Assembly: GCA_016748015.1 (NCBI GenBank)
Contig: JAAOMT010000436.1
Location: forward strand, 1,424,847 to 1,488,846
Direction of reading: 5' to 3'
Source: Geosiphon pyriformis
Lineage: Eukaryota > Glomeromycota > Glomeromycetes > Archaeosporales > Geosiphonaceae
DNA: 64,000 bases
This document shows positions 23,301-34,103 of the stretch, one piece after another (positions within the stretch are counted from its first letter, which is position 1; each line of letters opens with the position of its first letter). Made by a program: the position numbers and the translations under genes. Under the pieces are notes generated by a model. The model was not told the DNA's origin. It made no database searches and was given only the letters and a program-made list of their open reading frames with translations.

Positions 23301-26300
23301 TTAACATTTTCTCCCACCAATAAATTCCGCCCAACTCTTAACTTCAGGTGGAATCTCATTCTCTGGCAGTTTTGAAAATTCTTCCCGTTTCCTTTTCAAT
23401 GATTCCACAAATAGCAAGGCACATTTGCCATCATTGATAAGAGGAATACCAAAATCGACAGCTGATCGTCTTGCTATATAGTTCTCATCGTTGATGGTCT
23501 GGGCACGTAATTGTGATAAATTAAACACAAAGTCGATATTGTTGCTTTTGAAGACTTTCAATAGGGCTTTCTTATCTTCCGGAAGACTCAAAGTCTTGGC
23601 ATTAATGCCACGAAGCTGAAGATATTCCGTGACCTTGGGTGAACTAGTAAAGATCGGATGTCCAAGGCCCTTGGAGATTGTTTTTGCTAGATTTACAAAA
23701 TCGAGCTCGTTTGTGAGATCGTCCTTGCCAAGTAGAATTCCAGATCCGATTTTTGGAACACGAAAATTTTGAGTAGATTGAATAGCTGACCAGTATGCTT
23801 CGTACTTATCTTTGCCAAAACATGCTACCTCACCCGTCGAAGCCATTTCAACACCAAGGAATGGATCGGCACCTTGTAAACGAGTCCATGAGAATTGAGA
23901 TACTTTAACGGCTTGATAGTCCCTCTTTTCCATCATCAAGTCAACTGGTTGTGGGACTTCGTGATCAAGTAATGCACGAGTTGCAACTTCGATAAAATTA
24001 ATTCCAAGTACTTTGGATACAAATGGAAAGGAACGAGAGGCACGAAGGTTACATTCAATAACCTTTAAATCCGATTCTTCATTAGGGTTATCCTTTTTGA
24101 TGATTTGCATGTTAAATGGACCTGTGATTTCGAAAGCTGTTGCTACTTTTTGAGCAATTTCCTTTAGCCTTTGTAATGTATGATTGCTGATGTCACGAGA
24201 TGGCAGTACCAGAGTGGCATCACCAGAGTGAACACCTGCATTTTCAACGTGTTCCGAAACAGCATGTAAAAGAAGCTTTCCCTTATATGCTACGGCGTCA
24301 ACATCAATTTCTCCTGCAGGGGAAATAAATTTTGTGATAACCACAGGATGAAGTGGAGAAACCGATGTTGCTTCAACCAGATTTTTATGCAAGGCATCTG
24401 GTGTATGACAAACGTTCATAGCAGCCCCGGAAAGAACGTATGATGGACGCACAAGAACAGGATACCTAATGAATGAAGTTTCATGTTAAATATTGTTGTT
24501 TTGGTAATGTACTCACTATAGAATTTTAAGATAATTTAATTTTATTCAACTTTACCCAACTTTTTCTGCAAATTCTTCGGCTTCCTGAGCACTAGTTAAT
24601 TCTTTCCATTCTGGTTGATCAACTCCAATTCTATCTAAAACTTGAGAAAATTTGAATCGGTTTTCGGCCCTATCAATCATAACTGGGCTAGTTCCCAAAA
24701 CATGAACATTGTTTTGATACAATCTTAAGGCAATATTTTGTGGCAATTGACCGCCCACGGATACTACAACTCCTTCAGCCTTTTCATTTTCGTAAATGTC
24801 CATTACTCTTTCGAATGATAATTCTTCAAAATATAATCTGTCGCATTCGTCAAAGTCTGTTGATACAGTTTCTGGATTATAATTGATCATCACCGTTTTT
24901 TTGCCTATATCACGAATAGCCCGAATAGCAGAAACTCCACACCAGTCGAATTCTACTGAGGATCCAATACGATAAACTCCGGAACCCAAAACCATCGTTC
25001 CGTGTTCATTGAATTCCACATCATGAGTCGTAGCATTGTACGTGGTATACAAGTAGTTTGTGAGAGCAGGAAATTCTGCAGCCAGTGTATCAATACGTTT
25101 CACGAATGGTGTGATGCCATGTTGCTTCCTGGCTGCTCTTACTTTATCTTCGGTGGTTTGATGCAAAAGTGAAGCAATTTGAGCGTCAGAAAACCCTTTC
25201 CGTTTGGCTTCTTTGAGTAGGTAGTCGGGGATATTATCAAGAGTCTCGGCATGTTTTAGTTCATGTTGAATATCCACAATGTTACCGAGTTTATGAAGAA
25301 ACCATTTATCGATTTTTGTTAGATTATGAATTTGGTTTATCGTATAGCCTTTTTCAAGCATAGCATGACCAATTGCAAATAGACGACGATCTGTAGGAAT
25401 TGAAAGTGCTTTGTCAAGATCTGAGAACGGAAGTGACTGAAAACCTTGGAAAGAAGGATCAACTTGTCGGATCGCCTTTTTAGGTAATTTTAAAACGTAA
25501 AAAATTTAATCATTCGAAATTAAAGGCAATGATAGGTAAATCTAACCTTTTGCAAACTTTCTTCAAAAGTTCTGCCTATAGCCATAACTTCTCCCACACT
25601 CTTCATCGAGCTGCCTATATCACGTTCCACATGTTGGAATTTACTTAAATCCCATTTAGGTATTTTTGTAACAATATAGTCTAATGATGGTTCAAAACAG
25701 GCAGTCGTGGTTTTAGTGACGGCATTACGAAGTTCGGGGAGTGTATTTCCCAATGCTATTTTTGCTGCAATAAAGGCTAATGGATAACCGGTGGCTTTAG
25801 AAGCTAAAGCACTGATTGTTTCACATAAAAACCAAGAGGAGAATATGAGCCAAAAAATTGAAAACTTAACGCATTCATCACCGAATTTCCCTTACCTACT
25901 ACGACTCAAACGAGCATTGACTTCAATTACTTTATATTCAAGACTTTCAGGATTTAACGCATACTGAACATTACATTCACCGATCACACCAAGATGACGG
26001 ATAATTTTTATTGCTGCTGTTCTTAACATGTGATATTCTTCGTCGCTTAAAGTTTGACTAGGTGCGACCACTATAGAATCACCAGTGTGTATTCCAAGAG
26101 GATCAAAGTTTTCCATGTTACAAACAGTGATACAATTATTGGCAGAATCACGGACTACTTCGTATTCCACTTCTTTCCAGCCTTTCATCGATTTCTCAAC
26201 TAAAATTTGTGGGGAGAGTGATAAAGATTTTGCCCCTAAATTATGAAGTTCTTGAGGGTTTTCAGCAAATCCAGATCCAAGTCCACCAAGGGAAAAGGCG

Positions 26301-27271
26301 GATCGGATAATTACAGGATATCCAATCTGACTAGCAGCTGTTAGTGCATCATCCAGTGTCGAAACGGCAACGGATTGGGCCACTGGGATGCCAATCTCTG
26401 TGAAAGGAAAAAAATGGTAAGTTTCAAATCTACAAAAAGACCGAAATCCACCCAATCATTTTTACTTGCCTTTCAGCGCTTTTGAAAATTCATCTCGATC
26501 CTCACTAATTTCCAGAGTCCTAATCGGGGTGCCCAATACTTTGACTCCCAATCGGGAGAATACACCCATCGAGTTGAGCTTAATCCCACAGTTTAGGGCA
26601 GTTTGCCCACCAAAAGTAAGTAATATACCATCTGGGCGTTCTCTCTCTAAAACGTGTTCAAGGTATTCAACGGTTACAGGGAGAAAATAAACTGTATCGG
26701 CCAATTCGTGTGACGTTTGAATAGTAGCAATATTTGGATTAACCAAGATAGTATTTACACCCGATTCTTTTAGAGCTTTGATTGCCTGAGATCCTATTTG
26801 TTAAAAGAAATAAAAAGTTAGGATAAGATATTTCATGTATAATTTAGCTGGTTGCTCACCCGAATAATCGAATTCTCCGGCCTGACCGATCGATAGGCCA
26901 CCTGAACCAACTACTAATACTTTCTTCACATCGACTTTGGGAACTTTTTGTAATACCACCTCATCAACCTCTTTTCCGTAGACAGATGGAGGTAATTCAT
27001 TGTATCCATAATGTTCAGTGGCGGTACTATAGAAGTGGTATGATACTCTAGCAGCTTTACTATTGTATCGTGAAGGTAAAAAGCTTCCAGAAAATGAAGG
27101 AATCCTGCGATTTTTACCAATGCTGGGAAGGATTAATCGATAGGAATTTGATGTTGAGGTAGAGTTGTGAATTTTGCGTAATGAGACCGGTGAAACCACA
27201 CAAGAATTTCGAGAATAATTTAATGTTGAACAAGCTGGGGTTTTCCCCCGTTTACAAAGATTACGAAGCAT
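23301..27271 (-). CDS. CPA2: Carbamoyl-phosphate synthase, arginine-specific, large subunit (mitochondrial)
   Basis: Six exons give 1,195 aa: 27271-26860, 26793-26470, 26397-25896, 25811-25547, 25475-24556, 24465-23301 (stop TAA). All exon phases join correctly. The first ~85 residues are basic, Ser/Arg-rich and nearly free of acidic residues, a typical mitochondrial presequence. The N-terminal ATP-grasp half follows ([69 protein letters not shown]). The C-terminal half has [56 protein letters not shown] and [12 protein letters not shown]. The protein ends with an MGS-like allosteric domain. There is no glutaminase and no ATCase domain, which separates it from the pyrimidine CAD/URA2 enzyme. 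It makes carbamoyl phosphate from ammonia delivered by the separate glutaminase subunit, for arginine synthesis. The second intron is GC-AG; the other four are GT-AG. Confidence 0.95.
26398..26469 (-). other. GC-AG intron in CPA2
   Basis: On the minus strand the junction reads CTGAAAG/GCAAGT...TTTCACAG/AGATTGG. Only this GC donor restores the frame and gives ALKEIGIPVA, the sequence expected at this point of the enzyme. The nearby GT (GGCAA/GTAAAA) shifts the frame. The length is 72 nt. The donor matches the extended AG/GCAAGT consensus that compensates for the weak GC. Confidence 0.85.
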
Positions 27272-27858
27272 TTTAAATTCCTCTTTGATTAATTAGTATT
27301 TAGACATCACAAATAAAAGTACTGAAAGCCAAATATCTTTCGTCAATCCTCAGCAACAAATGGGAAGAAAAATCATTAGCTAAGAAGAGCTAATGTACAA
27401 GAATGGTGAGCAGTGAATTGTAGAGGTAGCTACGCAGAAGGTTACGGGGAAGCCTTTGAAATAACCCAGTTAAGAAAAAGCCGCAAGGAATGTTTTCTGG
27501 AAGGTTGCCTAACGTGGAATTATGAAGTGTCTTGAGGCTAAAATAGTACATAAACAGTGAGGTAAATGGAACATGGTCAAAAAAACCAGCTGGTGGATGG
27601 GAGGAAAATCCCAAGTAATTTGGAGAATGGAATGCCGCGGGACATACCTTGCTTCTCAGCAAAAAACGATTGATGGATAGCAAAGATGAAGCGCGTTACA
27701 TTTCCATCTAATAATTTTAATGCAATCCATCAAAATTAGATAAAAATGATCTAAATTTGGTTAAGAAAGGGATGAAGCTGGTTGATCATCTATTTTTTGT
27801 GTCGACAACTTATAAAGGTTAGTTGAAAAATAAATAAATACTAATACAATCTAATATA
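27272..27858 (-). promoter_or_regulatory. Upstream region of CPA2, bounded by a MULE
   Basis: About 590 bp of moderate G+C between the CPA2 start and the MULE end must hold its promoter. An open frame of 97 codons (27683-27390, minus) lies here but resembles no known protein. It is not the arginine attenuator peptide, which belongs to the small-subunit gene. A short inverted repeat ('attagctaagaagagctaat', 27375-27394) is present. No TATA box or operator can be assigned with confidence. Confidence 0.4.
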
Positions 27859-30118
27859 GGGAATCGCTAAATCGACCCACCCCCAACATGTGATATCATT
27901 TACGTCATAGTTTCGTATTCACCAATATATAGGAACATATTAACCAGTTTATAATCAAAGAGCTCTAGAATATTATGGTAAGATATAATTTAATAACAAA
28001 TAAACTTAATAAGTTTTTTTTGATTTTACAAGTAATTACATCTTTTTATAAAATTACAGATTATATTCAATATGATGTTTACATACTCCCAAGAATATGT
28101 AGTTACAAAACGACGCTCTGCTGCTAATGTTATTGGGGAAATGAATATAATGCTTCTAAAAGACTTGTATTAAAAGATTGACAACAAAAAACAGCAACTC
28201 GATTAACAAACTGCCCTTTTACTGTATATGGACGATTACTCAAAGCTGATGAACGCTGGCATTTAACAGTTTGCAATGCTGAACATAATCATGAGCCATC
28301 TGATAATATTGCTGGACATTCTGCTGTTCGACAACTTAAATCCAAACAGAAAGTATTAGTTTCACAAATGTTAAGTGCAGGGATTGCACCAAAGGCAATT
28401 TTAACAGCATTACGACAGGAAGATCTTGAACAACATGTAATTTCAAAGACTATTTATAATGAATAGGCACATCTTCGAAAAATAGTGCTTGCTAATCATC
28501 CATCTATACTGGCATTATTGAAAACACTTAAAGAGACGAATTATCAATATGACTATGCTTGTAATATTGCCAATGATACACATTTGTTTTATGCACATTT
28601 TGGATGTATTGCGCTTGCTCAAAGATATCTATATACTGTTCTAATGGATTGCACATATAAAACAAATCAATTTCAGATGCCTGCGCTTCATATTATTAGC
28701 ATGAGTAACTTCAATTCATTTTTTACAGTTGTTATTGCTTTTATTCGTGAAGAAACACAAGCATACTATCAATGGGCTTTAGAGCAAGTTGCAAAGCTTT
28801 ATATACATATTAAGCCAATTACTATTATTATGGACTGAGAATATGTATTAATGCATGTATTTTCTTTTACTTTTTTTATATCTACACATTTACTTTGTGT
28901 TTAACATATTCAAAAGAATGTACTTGCCAATTGTAAAAAGTACTTTGCAAATAGAAATGACTGAAACAATTTTTATTCAGAATAAACTGATATTATTTAA
29001 TTTGCATTATTAAAAATATTTAATATCAAATAGAATACATTGAGTTATAAGTATTCAGCAATTTCAGCTTTAACAAATTATTCATTAATAACTTGGATTT
29101 TATACAAAGAAAAATTTGTTGTCACTTGGATTAATAAGAGTATATACTTTGGTAATATTAATTTATTATGAATAAAAAGTTAACATGCTCAATTAAAAAA
29201 CTATTTCAAAGTTTTAACAAAAAATTTACAAAATATTCAATTACAGGTATCATATGTCTTTAAAAATACAATTAAAAAAATTAAAATACAACAAAATATT
29301 AAGCATATTTGAATTTATTATAATCACAATATTCTTTTTTTTCAAAATATTATATAATAAATTTTAATTTTGTCTTAAAACAGTTTATAAATAGTATTTT
29401 TTTGTATGAAAACTATTAAATAATAATATAACATTTTGTTTTAGTGTTTTTTAACAATAATAAATTTTTTATATAAACATTAAATTTGAAATATGTTTAT
29501 TATTAAAAAAAAAATTTTATAAATTAGTTTTATTTTATTTTAATATTTAGTAAATACAAATTATATTTTTATAATAATTAATTTTAAATAATTATTCTAA
29601 GTTGGATTTATTGTTTAAAGAAATAAATTGAATATATTAATTTTTAATTCCATATTAATAAGAAGTTATACATATTTAATTAATTCAAATTTTAATTAAC
29701 AAACTTAAAAATGTTTTTTAGATGCTTTAAATTGTTTTTAACAAATTATTGCTTATCAAAAATTATTTATTCAACAAAATTTATTTTAATTTAAAATTAT
29801 TAAAAATATTTTTTCTTAAATATTTTTTTTTTATTCACTTAATGAATGAGATCCAAATACTATCTAGTGCTTAAGTATATAAATATAAAATTTGTAAAAA
29901 ACAAGATTATAATATTTAAATCTGTTTACAATAAAGTTTTTTTTAATTATAAAACATTATAAATTACTTAAAATATAATAAAAAATTAAATATATAATTT
30001 ATATTTAATTTTATATAAGAAAAAGTTATTTTTTATTTTAATTAAATTAATATTTATTAAGATTACTAATAAATAAATATTACATATTATAAATAAGTTA
30101 ATTTAGCAAAAAAAGTAA
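27859..30118 (+). mobile_element. Mutator-like element (MULE) with decayed right half
   Basis: The left end begins near 27859 ('gctaaatcgacccaccc', 'aacatgtgatatcattta'). Its inverted, AT-converted counterpart lies at about 30075-30118 ('aatattacatattataaataagttaatttagc'), so the two form terminal inverted repeats of roughly 45 bp or more. Between them lie a transposase fragment (28084-28838) and about 1.2 kb with no coding signal that is increasingly A+T-rich. Related fragments occur at 3690-3848 plus 10605-11075 and at 19300-19770. The exact ends and the target duplication could not be fixed. Confidence 0.65.
28084..28838 (+). pseudogene. MULE transposase, truncated (FAR1-like domain and start of catalytic domain)
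   Basis: The reading frame gives SQEYVVTKRRSAANV and then, after a slip, TRLTNCPFTVYGRLL, ERWHLTVCNAEHNHEPS (the C...H.H zinc-binding part of FAR1/WRKY-type domains), a linker, and the MULE catalytic start VLMDCTYKTNQFQMP with the first Asp of the DDE triad, followed by a TVVIAFIREET block. In-frame TGA (for Arg) and TAG (28465) codons and a stop at 28836 end it before the second Asp and the Glu. The protein is therefore a non-functional remnant of a cut-and-paste transposase. Confidence 0.85.
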
Positions 30119-30839
30119 ATCGATTTAACAATTTTCTTATTTTTAAAAAAATATGTAAAAAAATATAATGTTTTAATTAAAAAAATATAAAATTAAAAAC
30201 TAATTTACTATGTAATTTTTTTAATAAATCTATTTACTATTTTTTTTAATTAATATAAAACTTTTGAATAAATTTAAATTAAATCTAAAATTTTTATTAT
30301 TATGGTTTTTATTAATATTAATACTATTTTAAAATTACTTTTTATATATAAATTTTTAGACTTACAGATTTAAAATATATTTTTTTGAATTTTAATAGTT
30401 TTAAAGATTAATTTTTTTTGGAAAATATTGTTTAAATATATTTTTTAACATTAATACTCCTTTACAAAATTTGAAATCTGGATTTTTTTAAACATATTTA
30501 TGTTTATTACTTATAAAAAAAATAGAAAAATAATTAATAATAAAAACATATAATATAAATTAATCAATTATATATTAATTAAATAATATGATACTAAAAA
30601 TTTTAAAAATACCAAAAATTTTAAGAATATTAATTAGAATATTAAAAATACCAGAAATTTTAAGAATATTAATAATAATTTAAAAATAATTAAAAATATT
30701 AGAATATTTTATATTATAAAAATTATATATATATAATATTATTATTAAAAAAAAAAGAATATTAAAATTTGAATTAAATTAAAAATTTAATAATTAAAAT
30801 AAATTTGTTTTTTAATAACATATAATAAAACAATAAAAC
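30119..30839. other. AT-rich spacer with short repeats
   Basis: A+T-rich, including an imperfect repeat of 'aaaataccaaaaattttaagaatattaa' units at 30595-30700. No gene is supported. The 5' boundary of ORF1-only element A is set near 30840, where it becomes alignable with copy B. Confidence 0.5.
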
Positions 30840-33800
30840 AAAAACTTTTTATCTCTTTAATTTTATGACCATGACTAGAGCAAAGAGTAAAAAAGCTGCA
30901 TTTAATATTTTTTTTAAGATATCTAATAAAATTTCAACCAAAAGAGCTTTTTTTGTTGTAGAAGCAATTAAACAAAATATTTTAAAAGTTTTCTTTTTAT
31001 CTGATAATCATGAAAAGCTGTCTTTAGTAACTACTAAAGCAATTTTCTTATTTTTGGCTAGTTTTTCATCAGTCAAAGTTCCTTCAAAGAGACATACTTG
31101 GGTTAGTTCTAGTATTGTTTCCACTCTTATTAAGAGTTCAAAAGTGTTTAATAATAGACTAATTAACAAGCTGATATTTTTCTTCATAGTGTTACTGGAG
31201 GTTTTTGGTCTCTTTTCTTAAATGTTGGTAATGTTGATTTGCTGTGAATTTACGTTTTCAGGAAGTAGTTGAACCTTCAATAACTAAATTTATCTTCAAA
31301 TTATCTCCTATAATTTGAACTGCTGGGCTTATAAGTGGAATGACCAATTTCTTGCCAGTTACTTTATGTAGTTATGTTGTAGTAAACGTCAACTCTTTCC
31401 CAGAAATTGTTCGTCTAGAAGCTCACTAAAAATGTGTAGTTACTTTGCTGTAAAAGTCAACTCTTCTACAGGAATCTTGTCTGTAGGCTACCCTAATGAT
31501 TGTAATAAGAAAAATAAAAGAAAATAAAAGAAATGTAAAAGAAATAGAATTTTATCAAGGAAAACGTTTTCTATCCAGACCTGGAGTCACTAACAGTTTA
31601 TTGAAATTGGTAGCTAATCAATTTCGAAATGTTAGTTGGGTTTTGGGGATTTTCCAAGTACAATAATTAAAGAATTTGGTTTTTCGAATTATTTGATATT
31701 TATTTTTTTTTGTGTGTATAGGAACGGTTTTAAGAGATAAATCTAAAGTAAGATACATTTTCCAGAAGAGAAAAACTCTTCTTTTATACAACTTGTTGTA
31801 GTACTAGTTTATGAACTTGCACTTTTTCTCTTTGCCCAAATTCTGGCAAACTAAAGATACATTTTGATGAACTACAAGTTATTTTGCTGAACTATTGATT
31901 AATTTGGGTGAACTATTCATAATTTCGGTGAATTTCTGTAAATTTCGGCGAATTTTTGAATATTACAAAGTTCAGGGTATTGTGTAATTTGATCATTTTA
32001 CTTTCTGTTATACTAATTAGATTATTTTAATTGAATCGTGATATGTGATAATTGATTAAATAACAAATGATAATTTGAAATGATATTAATATACTAATGA
32101 ATTATAGAAATTATAAGGGTAATTTCATGCTAATTAATAGCTAAAATTCTACTGGTAACAATAGCTTTAACATCTGGTGTTATTAACACCTTCTTTTCAA
32201 AAAAAATCGTCAAAAAGACCAAAAGTTTAGAAAATTGGGAACAGTTGCTTGCTTCTGCTATTGTTACACCGAATTTCTTTGTGGTTCTAAATGAGATCTC
32301 TGATAAGATCTCTGTTATATTATCCAAGATAGGCCAAGATCAACCACTAACTGTGTTGTCAAATATGGTGTCTTTCAACAGATCATTACTGGTTTTAAAA
32401 GCAAAACAATTATCTCTTGTGATGTTAACTGTTCTTGAGAACTGGGCTAACCAAATGGAGACTGAATTATTTTCTTCTCTGATTTTTGGTACTGCTGCTG
32501 GTGATGCTTGAAAAACTATTACTAGTTGTTAAGGTTTGCTGAATAGATGGCTTTCACTTTGATGTTTAGTGCTTCTTTTAAGATCAAATTGGCTTATATT
32601 AAGGCTGTTTTTTAGTTTATACATGGTTTTTTGGATGTGAAATCTGTTTTTAAAGACAATATAAAACTTTTCTATATGGAGTTTGCTTCTTAAAGTTCTC
32701 TAGATACTGTATTTTTGGTTGAGTTTACAAGCTCTGTTTATTTTATTACTTTCAAAATTGCCAAGTCTTTGGTGGTTTCTGAGTCTGGTTCTCTTTTTGT
32801 TGCTGTTATGCTGTGTAATATGTCTTTGGGTGTATCTGCTGCTGACATTAAAATAGTTCTTGATGTGTTTGGTAGTATCACTTGTGTTATGCTGAAGTCT
32901 GTTAGCATTTGGCAGTATGTGGTTGTTTATTTTAAATAATTAGACTCTGCTATGTCTGCTTTAAATTATTGGTCAATTTTGGTAAATAAAGTTAGTATTA
33001 GAATTCTTCCCTTAATGAATCAGAATAAAACTATTCTATCTCATAATAAATTTAAGACTAAGTTGGTTAATTTCTTTTTTGGTTGCACAGTTTTTGAAAT
33101 TAGTAATATAATTTCTCAAGTCGGTAGTTGGACATGTTTTATTCTCTGTTTTCTTAAGTCTGGTTATTGTTTCCAGTTTGCTCTGATTATATTTGGTTCT
33201 CTGATTAATTTGAATACAGTAGTACTAAAAATTAATACACTAAAGAAGTGTCATATCTAGTAGAAGACTTCTGGTAATTAGTGCTGTTTTCAATGCCAAG
33301 ATTCAGATCATTTGGTTTTGGATTATAAGATGTTTCCATTTTTTTCTTTTAAAGCTCCCAAGATATTTACCTCTTGTGGTGTTAGTAACCAGTTTTATGT
33401 CAAAGCTACTGCTTTTGTGCTTTTTTAATCTCTAATAATTTGGATAGTTTGGCTTTTTTTACTAAAATCACATCTGACAATTCTGTGGTCTCTTTTCAGT
33501 TGATATCTTTGGAATCTAATTTGGTCAAGCTTACTACTTTGGTTAATTTTATTGTTAAACCAATTGGTTCTTTGGTTGAAGTGTTTAAGCAATTTATTAA
33601 TAGAGATTTGACTTTAAGTAGTAATATTGGTCTTAAGTTTAAAGAAGTTTTAATATATATAAGTAATTTTAACAAAGCTGTAGATAAGTTGGAGCAGAAT
33701 ATGATTGCCTTAAAGAATAAATGTGGTTTTAATGGCATTGATATATTTGGCTCTTATGTAGATTTGTCTGATTTTAATAATAACATATTTTTTAACTTAA

Positions 33801-34091
33801 TATTACTTTGAAAACATGAATCAGCTGATATTAAATCAAATGTTTTTAGAACAGCTAATTGGTTGGTGGATTTGGTTTCTAATAGTGCTTTATTGTTTGA
33901 GATTGTTCATAGAATGTTATTTTTGGATAAGTTTTTTTCTAATGTATCAAATATAATATAGTTTAAATTGGTTTGAGTAGCTGGTTATATATAGTAAGTA
34001 CATGAATTATATTTAGCCCTGAATTACTTAATTTAGTCCTAATTTCTATTTAAAGATTGGATCATATTCATTAAAACTTTAATAAAAAAAA
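30840..34091 (+). mobile_element. ORF1-only retroelement, copy A, split by a solo LTR
   Basis: It begins with 'aaacaaaaactttttatctct' and the ATG at 30865 (MTMTRAKSKKAAF). It carries one long, now broken, frame and ends with the same tail as the LINEs ('gtagctggttatatatag...aagtacatgaattatattta', near 33970, and an A-rich end at 34091). The protein is gag-like: an RRM-like module (LDVFGSITCVMLKS, WQYVVVYF), a CCHC-like knuckle (CFQCQDSDHLVLDY, last Cys lost), and a C-terminal helical part (MDSLAFFTKI to NLILL, 33440-33808). No endonuclease or RT follows. A 971-bp solo LTR sits at 31190-32160. Stops and frameshifts abolish expression. Confidence 0.75.
31190..32160 (-). mobile_element. Solo LTR with perfect 4-bp target duplication
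   Basis: 971 bp, starting TGTTACTGG and ending CTGGTAACA (9-bp perfect inverted termini). It is the reverse complement of the 972-bp LTR at 50300-51271. It is flanked by 'atag' at 31186-31189 and 32161-32164. Copy B has the empty site 'ttccatagcttcaacatctgg' at 34455-34475. This proves insertion with a 4-bp duplication followed by LTR-LTR recombination. Confidence 0.95.
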
Positions 34092-34103
34092 ACATATTTA
34101 TTA

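Noticed and set aside
23301-27271. CAD/URA2-type pyrimidine multienzyme
   Set aside because: No glutaminase domain before and no DHOase/ATCase domain after the synthetase. A mitochondrial-type N-terminus points to the arginine-specific enzyme.
27390-27683. 97-codon ORF upstream of CPA2 as a regulatory arginine attenuator peptide
   Set aside because: The attenuator peptide precedes the small-subunit gene, is about 24 residues long and has a conserved sequence. This ORF matches neither in length nor in sequence.
19932-32160. Solo LTR of element C and solo LTR of element A as one shared insertion (segmental duplication)
   Set aside because: Aligning the flanks places the LTR of C earlier in the host ORF than that of A. 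The A target sequence is uninterrupted in C near 20600-20640, so the insertions are independent.
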